A DNA stretch of 64,000 nt from positions 6,612,643-6,676,642 of the forward strand of contig CM029116.1 in assembly GCA_016859345.1 (NCBI GenBank). The letters are read 5' to 3'. Of this stretch, positions 49,401 through 62,100 are shown one piece after another. Below the pieces are notes generated by a model that ran no database searches, had not been told where the DNA came from, and was given only the letters and a program-made list of their open reading frames with translations. The position numbers were made by a program, and so were the translations under genes. This stretch comes from Istiophorus platypterus. Lineage: Eukaryota > Chordata > Actinopteri > Istiophoriformes > Istiophoridae. The number at the start of each line of letters is the position of its first letter. Within the stretch, counting starts at the first letter, position 1.

Positions 49401-52400
49401 ATGGTATATATTTTTGCAGTGCATATTGGCTGAGGAAGTGAGCATAGTAGGTGAGGGGGTTGGTATGGTTATACTGCCAATTATACATGCTGCATAGTTG
49501 CAATTTTTCTTATCGATATTGTGATATACATACATACATACATACATACACACAGACACAGACATGTATATTATATAAATAAACATAAATATATAGAGAT
49601 AGATCATGATATTTAAAGTCATTGTTGTCAACATTAGAAATCTATCACCCATAAATTCAACCCAAAGAAAGAAATTGGAACTGAAACAAATAATCGTTAA
49701 CAATCACAAAATTAACTTCCTCTTGTTTGAGGGCAAAATTTGACTTTTGTATGTATCCATGGTTTATATAAATATAAACGTAATACTTGTAACGTAATAC
49801 ATGTAATACTTTGTTGCGACACTCACCTTTACATCGGAGGTGTCCCTCTGACAGTTTCTCCAGGAGTGGGCAATGGCAGAGAAGGAGCGGTCAGGGTGGT
49901 CGAATTTGTTCTTATTGGCACTAAGGAAAAACGTGGTAAAGGGTTCCTAAAGAGAAAGAAAATTAGAAGATCAATGATCTCCCCCTAAAAGTCAAGATCA
50001 TCCTCTCCACGCTCTTGACATCCATTTGGACTGAAGCTATACCTAAAGGATTACATACTCATTCAAAATAGATGTTAATAGTCTGAATTATTTGCATTAT
50101 TTCATTGTTATCCTTTTCTGCACTGGGCTAAGGGTCATTAATTGAATCCAAGCCCGAGGGAGAATTAATTAGTGTTCTTCCTGAGCACAGTAAACCATAA
50201 TGATAATTGGCTCAAATTTGGTTTTCTCAGCCTTAGATGGCGACCATTGCCGGATGGAGGGGAAGGATCACTCACCAGAGGAAGAAAGGGATTGTGGGAA
50301 CAAACCCACAGAGGGCAATCTAACTGCTGTCAAGGGAGGTCCCTCAGTTCATCAGCCCCTTTCTACTAATGATTGGGGAGGAAGAGAAATACAGTAACTC
50401 CCCACAAAGTTCTTTCAAATTAATAAGCTGGTGTCAAAATCAAATGAATACCAACTCAGAGATGCCGTGGAGGTTATAAGGGCTTGTTTTGTGGGGAACA
50501 GATTGGAAGTGCGTGCACCTCCTCCCTCTCTCCCAGAGTAAATGAGGACAGTGCTCAGTAACCTTGATGGACATGTCTCCGGCGCTCACTGGGTTGCCTG
50601 AAACACATAAACCTGTCACAGCAGCCTCTGTAAATCATTACCCAGCCACTCTTTATTTGGTTCACATATGCCTGTTTACTGGCCTGTGAAATGTGTTTTC
50701 TGAGCGCCATTGGTCTAACTCAGGTCCAATCAAATTGAGATGTCGAGCCGTTTCCTGTGCAGAAGCCGACAAACCTCAAAGTAACAACATTATCAGGTCT
50801 GACAAGTGACAATCAACTAAAGCAGAGTCAAAAATGAAAAGCTGTCTGAGGATGTGGGTTGACTTAATTTCTTTTCAGATGCTTGACTAATTACGGGATT
50901 TTGAACACAGTACAATGATGTGTTTGAGGTCGGCTGAAAGAGTGATTTTACTCACGATTCTGACAAGCCAGTGCAGGGTGTTGGCGGCAGTGGAGTAGTG
51001 GGAGTTGTAATGACAAGGTGGTGTCTGGTCGTCTTCCCGAGACTCATAGCGTTCAGCATAGAATGCTGCACGCTTTGGATTCAGGGCACCAACAGGCTGG
51101 TAGGGAAGACATATAAGGATTTAATGATTCAGTTACTGCTGTGAAGTAATTTGTTGCTATTTGCTCATACAAGTAAAATACAAACCAACCCTAAAGAAAA
51201 TTTAAGTTTTCTATTTTATACTTTAATAAGTCATATTCTTTGTGAAGGAAAAAAAAAACCCTGATAGGCATATATGGCTGTATCATTTTGATTTTTTTAA
51301 CTGACTTTGCAAGCTTTTTTTTGCAAGCTTAAAATAATGCTGTATATGTGTAAATCAGTATGTATACAACACTGTGTCTGATTATTTTTGTCTATGTCTT
51401 ACTGTAAACTGGAATGCTTTTATTTATCAACATTTACTTTGTTGATGTTTACCTTCTAAATAGTTTAGACATTGACTTTTTGTGTAACAATATCCCATAA
51501 ACAGAAGGCATTCTCAGTGATAAAACTCTAAATAAGGAAAATAACATAAATTTAAACTATAATATGTGCTCAGTAGAGCGCAGACCTCCGCCAAGCCTGG
51601 TGTCAAACAACGTAAACCGGACTTCAAAGGAAAAAAAAAAAAAATTAAATTCAGAATAAATGATTCAGATCTGTCACAAAATTGAATGAATTCATGCCTA
51701 ATCCCTTTTACCAAATTTGTGTGAAATGGTTCAGTAGTTTTTGCGTAATTCTGCTGACAAATAAAAGAAAAAAAACAAGGACATGGGTGACCATATAACC
51801 TCCTAGGCGGGGGGGTAACTATTTAAAGCTGAAAGGAAATGGAGATAGCCTAAAATGACAGCAAACCTGTACTGACTATTATCATGAACAAAATATTACA
51901 TCACACCACACAAACGCAGTACACAGTCAAAGTGACCACCTTTATGTATCCTTGATGGCCATATTTACAGGAACGGCTCTTCTGTAGAATTTGGTATGGC
52001 TTGTCAAAAAACAATGTCCAAAAGCACCATCAAAAGTAGATCAAAAATATTTAAGTAAAAGTATGAAAAATAATGATATTAGTAACATAGTAATAATGGA
52101 AAATTCAAAGGAAGGCTAAAAGTGGCATTGTAGTCACTGATCTTGCTTTCTTTACAATGTTCTGAGTTTGGATCCAAAACTGCAGAAGCTTCAGTGACTT
52201 GGTTCAGTGAGCAGCAGTCTGTAGATCTGAAGTGCATGAAAGGATTTATAGACAAGTTCAAGAAATTGTATAGAAATCTATAATCTTTTCCTTGTTCTTA
52301 CTCTCTTGATTGCCTTCTCATCACAACCACGCAGACCGACTTAAGTTAGATGATTGCATCATCAGTAAAAAATACACTTATGTGTAGTAGCTCGAATATT

Positions 52401-55400
52401 TGGTTTGTTGAAATACAGAAACCAAAAGTTGTTGGCATTTTTAGCAGCTTACACCCACAATATAGACAAGGCTGAGACTAGAAGGCATTTTGTGTGGGCT
52501 AAGATCAACTCTGTCGATAAATATAGCTTATACTTTAGCAAGAAGTATGTGGAATAATTGGCGGTAATATATACTATTAAAAGTATTAAAACTAATCTTT
52601 TCGAAATCCAAATTTAGTATTTGTTTTTATACTGTGCAATCACAGGTCTTAAGCCTGCCTTTCAATCCCTCATATTAGGACAGCAAAATTTGTAGAAAAG
52701 CATAATTGAGCACAATTAATAGAGATAAACTTGCAGAGTCTCAGTAATGCCCCATTAGGCTGCATTTGCGAGGCTGGCAGAGAGGCTTTGGGAAGAGTTC
52801 AGGGCTGACCAAGAGCTTTAGTCTGGGATTTGTCTGTCAGACCCCATTATTCTCTTGAACCCTAAAAAAAAAAAGTTCCTGTTGCTCTGCCTTCTGTTTT
52901 AAATGTACAGGGATATGGTGGCAGGGGTGAGCAGGATTGCGAAATGAGGATGGAAGGAGGTGATCTGAGTGTCTCCTGCTAAATGTTTTAGGTAATCCGT
53001 GAGGATTAACCCTGGCTGACCTGATTTACACCCAACGCACCCACTAACCAAAACACTTTACTTAGCGCTGCTACTCCCATCTGTATTCAGAGCCCCTCTG
53101 GACCACTGGGCACTGTTTATGGGAGTTACCAGGACCTACAGAATATAGTGTGATATAATAATGTAACCTCTAAAGCCATGTTTGTGAAATTGTCAATGAG
53201 TAGAACTGAGTTTTTTAGGGCACTGAAAAAAATGAATACTGGGTAGTATTCATTGTAGAAAAACTGAATGGATTTCATTTTACAGGCGTACATGATATCT
53301 GAAAAGCTCCCTACACATGTATGGAATAAAGTACTGAAAATTTGCTACCTAAATATTTTCCTATCATTAAAGTGAGGAGTAGAAGAAAACAGTCTCAAAA
53401 AACCTTTGATGGCAAAGAGCAGAACCTGAAAATCTCCAAAATGCCAAATGAGCAATGAGTGCAGTGTCAGGACTGGAAATGTCAGAAATCATGATAATCT
53501 CATTTTCGTCATTCTATATTGTAAGAACTGCCGCCTAATCATTGTGAGAAAATAAAATAGAAAAAAATTACATCAACTATATTTATTTGACATCCATCCA
53601 ATTATTTCTTAGTTAGGCCAAACCTTGGATAGCGCGGTTCCTTATTTAACCACAGACTCAGTAATAACTTCAATATTGAACCGACGACATCATGGGGTTT
53701 TTGCCCTTTGGCGGCTGTTTCATTTTCATGTGTTCTTAAGGCAACAAAATTACTCCCATTAAACATACGTTTAGTGGTGAATAAATTGCTTTCTCTGCCT
53801 TTTCAATCACCCTGTCCAATATGAGAGCCTCGCAGGAATATTGGCAGTCAATATCAATATACTCGGTACCACTGAATAGGTTACAGAGGGGGAAGGGAGA
53901 CTGGTAATGTAATCAATGACAGCTTTTCTACCTGAAAGCTGAAGCCCAGAGGTCAGAGGAAATAAAATAAAAGCCCCCATTTCAAAATGGTCTGAGACTG
54001 ATGCCTTAAAATTAAGCCACTTATTTTAACATTATTAAAATTACACTGTTATTCTTTTGACTGCGTACAGTTTGTATGCAACCTCAACACGACAGACAGA
54101 CTCCCTTGGTCATTTTTAAAAACTAAGGTCATATCCGTGTGTGGCACGTTGCACATGCCTGAAGCTCTAAGTCAAAATTTAATGGGGCCAGTTTTTGGTT
54201 CTTCCTTAAAATTTAATGGCAGTCCACATCAGTGTTAGCACAATTGAATAGACTGAAAGAGAAGTTTATTGAGATCTATATAGATTTATGGAGTGATAAT
54301 AGTCTTGCATGAGACGTCTTGGCCCAGCTGGATCAGGGTGCAAGCCACAAGACATCTCACACTCCGTAAAAACCGCTGCTAGTAACACTAACTCCAGTTA
54401 GAGCACTATGAAAGATCCAGGTAATACATGTGAGAGAGGGAGAAGAAAAGGTAAAAGACACCTGCAGGTAGTACTAATGAGGGTAAGAGAGGGATAAGTA
54501 AACAATCCACATAACAGGTATTAAAACCAAAGCTTTCAAAATGGCTAATGGGTAAGATTTTGATTTACAGTTTATATTAAGTGTTTTACTTGCCCATTTC
54601 AAAATCATGATACCAGAAGAAGCTGGACAACAAACTGAGTCATGTTATTATAGGCTACAGTATGTGATATGAAACACATAATTGTGCTTAAAGGGATATT
54701 AGAATCCACTGTTACACTTTTTAAGCTTTAAATTAAGTAGTAAATCACGTCCCTGGACCCTTGCTTACAACATCTCTAACTTTTTCTGAGAGTAAGCTAA
54801 CCGCAAACACATCTTGAATGAATCCCCAGGTTACAGGAAAGGGATCCAGAGACATATCCACTGAAAAGTTATTTCCTGTTAATTCTTTTATTTGCCTCCA
54901 CATAAATGAGGCAAAGATATTCTCACAGTGTTCCCAAGTCACTCAGCTGCATAAGCATAAACATAATAAGGCATTTTCTAAGTAACTTGTGGTGTAGTGT
55001 AACAGTAAGAATGCTTTTACTTTGTTTCTTTTTAGAAAACTTGTGTGGTTGGAGAGCTAGGATAATTATACTGACTGCACGGGAAATCTTGTTTTGGTTC
55101 ATCCACATCATTATTCTTTATTTACTGTTTGTCATAGGTTGCTGTCATCTTAAAGGGAATTTGCACCTGGAAGACTGTTAAACACTGGTAAAGTCTGGAT
55201 TGTTATGCAGCCAATACCCACCCACAGATATGTAGGAAAAAAAGACAACAACAAAATAAAGGTAAAGATAATGTAAAACTGAAAAATGACCAACTGCCTA
55301 TTTCTTAGGGGATTTAATACATTTGCTCTGGTGCAAATCCTGAAGCAAATTCAATTAATAGCTAAAGAAGTAAGGTTTGCATATATGTATACATTAGGTA

Positions 55401-57929
55401 GAAGGAAAGTAGAAGGAAGAAGTAAAGCTGTTCTGGCAGCTTGTGGTCACTCATCTGTATATAAAGATGAGGCTGTAAACCAAAGTGCTGAGTGTTGGTT
55501 AGTGAGCTCATTATATCCCTCCAAAGTCAACATTAGACTATAGAGCTGACTGTGATTCTCTGTCTTAACAAATCCTGAGCAATGTCTACTTCTAACGTTC
55601 CCACTCTGCTCTGAACAAGTTGAGTCCCATTTATTTTTTAATATGTGTACATAACTTTTTCACTTTGTCACTGAGCATTACTTTTGATTGCAGTTGTAGT
55701 TAAAATAGGTTATTATTTTAAACACATGGCCTCAGCTCAGTAACTTTTTGGAAGTAGTGTGTGACACTAAAAAAGTTTAAGCACACAAATAATAAAAAAA
55801 AACCAAAAAAAACCCACACATGATATTGTAATAAACTGACCATAGGTACCCTTGAAAGAAACACTATGTCTATAGCATGTTTGCTGAGACACTCTCAGCT
55901 ACAAGAAAATCAATGCTGGGCACAATCAGTTTGTTGTCCATGGTTGAGTTTGAGCACGAGGTAAATGAAAGGCTACTTCCAGGTTAGTCCAAATCCTAGA
56001 CGACAGAGACTTAGACATAGAACAGCAAAAAATGTGAGGATATATAACCGATTAGCTATTTAATTACAAATAAATACCCATTTATGATAAGGCACAATAA
56101 GCACTTCAGTAGTTCTTTAGTGCCTTTAGTCCTGTCATAATAACTATCTGCTGACAAATCCAAATCAGGCTTTGTTTACCTCTTTTCAACAAAGAATAAT
56201 CACCTCTTCCCTTTTCTCCACATTGCATATCATACTGATCAGAGATATAGGACAATGAAAACAACTAGTTCAGACAGTTCCACACTTGCTCCCATCTGAG
56301 TTCATTTCTTGTATAACACTTGACCCAGTGAAATACATCAACACAACTAAACAAAGTATGATCAAACTTAGGTCTGGCTTCAGATTCAATCAAGATCACG
56401 TCTGAGGTTGCACTCCAAAGATGCAGGAAACGAATGCTGCTGCTGTTGAGTGAGTGTACAGGGAGTGCCTCCATTTGTTTGGTTACATCTAAGCCACCTC
56501 CCAATGAGACGCATATTGCGATTTATATTTCAAAAGAAATTACATTACAGTATGTTGCTATGGTGCTCTGTCAGGAGAAGTCACAGTCGTTTTTGCTTGC
56601 CTTGTCAGAGGCAGGGCTGTGTTGCAGCTCCAGTCTAATGCAATCAAGTTGCTCCAGCTCAAGATAAAGCAGATGTGCTCCCAAACAGCCTGACTGGAGT
56701 GGAAGAGAGGGTGAAGGAGGCTCCATTATGGAAAGAAAAGTGTGGCAGGGGCCTTTGTAGCAGCCAAGCTCTGCCTGCATTACTCAGAGTGTGTCTCTTA
56801 GAGATGCTCAGCTTTCACTGAGTGCCACAGCAGAAGCTATGAGAAGGAATCAGATTGAAATAGTTCCCTACCTTAGCGCAGTTTGTTCAGAACATGTTTA
56901 CAAGAGTTACTCAATACCATCAGCATTATTTTAGTAATTTTAAGTAAGTTTAAAATGTATGTAATGCTTTGAATCACACAGGTTGAATAGTGCACTTGTC
57001 ACTTTCGGTGTTGCTTGTCTCTTGAAATTACATTTTACAAAAGGATACATCTAATAAAGTTCAGTCAGTGAAATGAAGAAGCACAGTGTTAAACCACATC
57101 TGCTTTTATCACTTCCTTACGCAATTAAATGAATTTCCATCACATCATTTAACAGCTATGAGGAAGATTAGCTTCCCCTATCTATCATCCACCTGTCACT
57201 CCATCAGGAAATAATCATTAGAATCTAATGAAACACTTCACTGCATGAATATATTTGACATCCAAATATGCACAACGCTGGCCCCGAGGCAAAGGAATGG
57301 TGTGTTCAATAGCACTGTTCACAGCTGACTGAATGCCCAACCAGCAGGTAATTGTAGGTGTGTTCAGTGGGCTTGGGAGGATATTATTTGGCAGATCAGT
57401 ACAGAGCTCCGGCAGTTTAGACAATGCTGTCCGTCAAGCGGCAGTCACCTGTAACTGACAAACAGGTCTCAGGTATGACTCTGATCTGTGGGAAAGAAAG
57501 CCTCCTAAACTCTGCAGTGCCAGCGTAGGATAATTTGAGAATAATTTAGGAGCATTAGTAATGCTTCAGTTTATAATCTATAATTTAGCTGCAATTACAC
57601 TTGAGCTTTATCCAGCATATTAACCCAAGAGCAATGATGTGACAATTTATTTTAATAATGTGGCAGCTCACTGAGCTCAGGAGTGACAGGTGATATTACA
57701 TGAGGTGATGTGATGTTATTCAACTACAGAAAAAAAAATAAACATACAATTTAAAACAGAGGATGAATAAAATTAATGCAGTAACCACTTGGGCTGGGTT
57801 TTGAACCACAACAAACAAAAAAGTGTCTGTAGCAAAGTGGATCAAAAACTGTCAAGTACTGGAACTGGCATTAAATGCTTATTCAGATTCACACTCTTCT
57901 TTACCTAGGCTTTCATTCAGAGAAATGTT

Positions 57930-57992
<63 letters not shown>

Positions 57993-59082
57993 ATGAGTTT
58001 GTGTGTGTGTGTGTATTTTTTAACTTAAACAAAGTTCTTGTAGGAGTGTTTGTGTCAGAAAGCCCAGAATATTTGATAAGTCTGGCCTTTTTTTGTTAAA
58101 TGAATAAAAAAAAGACTTCAGTCACAGTCATATTACTCAATAAATGGTATTAGATTTGTATCTTTCGTGAATATGGGTATCGTATCAAAAAGTTTGAAAT
58201 GAGAACCAGTCCTAGTTTCCCAACACATACAGTACTAACACAACCACACCCACTGGACACACACACACAGCCGTAATACAGTATACAATGAGCGAGTCTC
58301 AGGAGACTGTTCCACACTCTCTGATCCATAATTGAACAAAAGGGCAGACCAAGCAAAGAGGAGAAGTGCGGGGGCCTCTGTCCCTCCCCGCTACACTAGC
58401 TGTGAACTTTTGGAGGTAAGAGCCCTGGGGTTCCAAGGACAACTGTCAGGAGACACAGGCTGTGAACTCATGCTAATGAAGGCAGCTCAGCCCTGTAAAC
58501 AGCATGGGAGGATGTCACTGGAATACATTACAATACATAACTGTCTCCTCAGGGCAGGAGGGCTGCACATGGCTCAGCCCTGATCACTTCACAACACACA
58601 CACACACACACATTCCGTGGCTCTCTCAAGCCCACCTGGACACCCCACAGGCCAGAGCTGCCAAAAGCAGACAAGTACTGAAATGATGGTGGGTAGACAT
58701 AAAACTGATCTGTTTGTCCAAAATGCTCCAGGTGCACAGAAATGTGAAAGAACTGCTCCAGCACAGTGGGACCTCATTTTTCACATTCACAACACTCTAT
58801 ATAACTTGTGCATGATTCTTTGATTGTTTCACAGCAACCTCTTTTTCTTCATTTCAAAGCACTCCTCCTCTCCCACTACAGAACGCAGCGCACACATGCC
58901 TGAAAACCTGAAAATTGATACAAACTGTTGAGAACTGAGATGGCAAAGTGAGGCTCTTAGTCACGACGTCGGTTCTTTGAGGGGAAACAAAGAGGAATGA
59001 GGGAGCGATAAAGTGAGCGAGAGAGAGAGCTCAGACAGGAATGCGACTGTTTTCAGGTCAGTGAGCTGCTCTATGCATGTGC

Positions 59083-59118
<36 letters not shown>

Positions 59119-62100
59119 GGTTGGTAAGCGAGTAAACCAGGTCGCAATTTGTGGCAGAGCGATCGGTTGCCTTTTCCCCTTCAGTCAGGGACAGAGCAAA
59201 CATGAGGCTGACCTTCATCTCCCTGGGTTGTGGAGAATTAATGACATTGTGTTCTGAACTCTGGTGATTCGGTGGGACTCTCTACCACGCAGCTTGATGT
59301 GTTTTGTCGACCTGCCACATTTTGAACAAATTACACTACAACACTGTATTCATGACCTGCTCTCATCAGTTCAACCCCGAAAAAAAGTCTAATCAAAGCA
59401 GAAATTTGAATTTACTAAATGGTTTCAATGAACATTTAATAAAGAGGCCTGGTGAGAAGTCATTAGGGTTTATTGGCTTTCAGCAGATCGTGATGTTATG
59501 ATCTTATATTTTATCCTATGTTTCTTGGTCGACACATTTCTGTTGTCTAAGGTATTGACAACAAAATTTGTTTTCAAACATAATTTGCTGCTCTGGGCAT
59601 CATTTTGATTTTTTTGTGCCATGATTTGCCATATTGTGATGCAATATATCAATATCAGAACCACATGGCCCATACGTTCTTTGGATGATGAAAATTGATA
59701 CTGGATTGCATGATGCATATAAAGCTGCCTTGCTGAAAGGGCTTTTATTAACTGTGGGCATTTTACTGCAGTGTCTACTATACAAGGCACATATGGTAAT
59801 AAAAAATGTATAAGCCTCTATAATGGAGAAACCAGAAACCCATTTTAAGCTTATATTCAAAAGAGAAGGCGCAAACTATGTGCTGAGACAATACAGTACC
59901 AAATAAATGGGGAGTAAAGTTACATAGGGTATTTGAGTGCATTTCAGGATCTTACAATCAGTATTTTCCACTTTCTGCATTCCATCTCATGAGTTTAGAC
60001 TCTGCACATGATTCCTTTGCCATTAAATATGATATTGTTTTACAGTCTGACTCTTAATAAGGAAATCCCCTGCTGTCAGAGCCAGCTGCCCCAACTTGCC
60101 CCCCTTCTCTCAGTCATACTGAGGTGCATGGCCAAGAGGCCCGGTACCTTTGAGAGATCTCTGAAGTTCCCTGGCAAGGTCAGGTCCAGCTCCTCGGAGT
60201 CGTAGTTGGTGAGGACCCAGGGAAAGACAGGGTACTGGTTCAGGTCATTGTATGTCCTCCCTAGACACAAAGAGCAGACAGAAATCTGTGAGTGATGAAG
60301 GCTTGGAAAGAAACAGAAGGGGTTGAAAGTGGGGCAGGTTACACTTGAGGCTTCATTTACTTTGCGGGATCAGCATGCAACATTCCAGCGAGCCCCCAAT
60401 CGCATAGCCCTCAATCAGAGGCACTTCCTGTCTCATTCGGAGCCTGCCAGGGAAACACGTACGCTAATGGCAAGCTCTCTCAGCTATGTGAGAATGTTTT
60501 TGGTGTTCCCCACTGCCTTTGTCTACTGAGTATATTTTATCAACAGAAAATAAGTATCTCTGTGTTGTGAGGAGTGAATGTGATTACAGAGAAAAATATT
60601 CTACTCTGGGCCATGGCTCAAAATGCCTAAAATGTCACCACGAGTCTGATCCACTGATTGGCCAGATGTGAATTTCCTCAATGCTCTGGCAGTGGGAATA
60701 TGGTTTTCAGATGGCAAAGCACTTCTTAGAAAAAGCCAAGATCATGTACCATGCTGTCATTAATGCTTTCTTTTGAAGATGACACTGATACAGCTGTGAG
60801 GTCAGGTGGTGGCCAGTTGTAATACAGGGCTGGGATAGGTCTGCTATAGATGTTTTTTTTGGAATTTTTACAGGCAATAAACCAGGCTAAAAATGTAGGC
60901 TCAAAGCAAACTGAAAGTAAAAAGGCAACCTTTTATTTCATCCACTGACAAAAGTTAAACTAAACCGTAAAAGGGAGCAATACTAATTTTCAGGTCTGAC
61001 CACGTTTCCATGAAATACTTCCTTAATAAAATAAACAAGTTATCACATTTTTTCCCCAGGAACATTTAATAAATATATACCTTTTCCAGTTTTTCAGTGT
61101 TGATGTTTTCTAGTATTTACCAAACTTTCTTAAGACATAATGTGAAAACTACTCTTTTAACTGGAGGTCAATTATTACACATTATTGCATCATTACACCA
61201 GACCAGTGCAGGAAATGCACTCTCTCACTTGAATAAAATTGCATTTTCATGATTAATTGAGGTTAACAAAGCAGTAACAGAAACCAAGAATATCTTAAAT
61301 CAGTAACTCACATTGCTCAAATTGCCTTTTTGGGATGACCTTCTCACTCTATCATGTAATGAGCGACACATTAAAAACATTAAAGCATTACAAACCAAGT
61401 AATATTTCGAGGAAGCAACACATTGGTCAGAATAATAAAAGCGGTTTCATGACATCAAAATGAAAGCTCCTGTGTTTGTATAGAATATCATCAAAATATA
61501 ATGAAATAAGAGAAATAAATAATCTTCCCATGTGTGACCTACAACCATAAAGTTTTTAATGAAAACCTACAAAATATCATTAACTTGAACCAATACAGCA
61601 GGTGCATCTCTGCTCACTCCTGGACTGCAGCAGGTTGGTATTAGAGAGTCTTAATGTAGCTGAGCAAGTGATAACATCTGACAGGGTAGTCAACAGGAAA
61701 GCTTCTGCAGAGCAGCCAGGGTCTGGGTGAAGTTAGAGACCATAATTATCCAGGTTAATGCCACACAGTGAAGAGGATGCAGCAAACAGGAGTGTGGAGA
61801 ATGAGTCAAGAATGTTGGTTAGACCTAACGGTGCTGAGGCCTGAGTTGGGGTGGCAGGATGTTAATAACAGTGGAATAGTGTTTAATTAGAAGACCCTTT
61901 CCCGTTCACACCTCTTCACAGCACTTCACCCCCCCTTGCCTGTCTGCCACCCCACACTATTCTGACATCCCTGTCAGACTAAGTCATTACTAGAGATTTT
62001 TTAATGAATTTGGGGCATGTTTTTCTGTCTGCCTTACATCTAATTAGCTGACAATAATGTATCGAACTCAAGCACAGGCTAAATATAAATATGCATGAAT

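Larger units (their letters stand above)
51097..60147 (-). other. NBEA intron, 9.1 kb (largest in window)
   Basis: No exon in frame and no nested gene recognised. Contains a putative terminal-inverted-repeat element (51583-51817), an AT/GT microsatellite (57932-58015), and CA and GA runs near 58593 and 59086. Confidence 0.7.
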
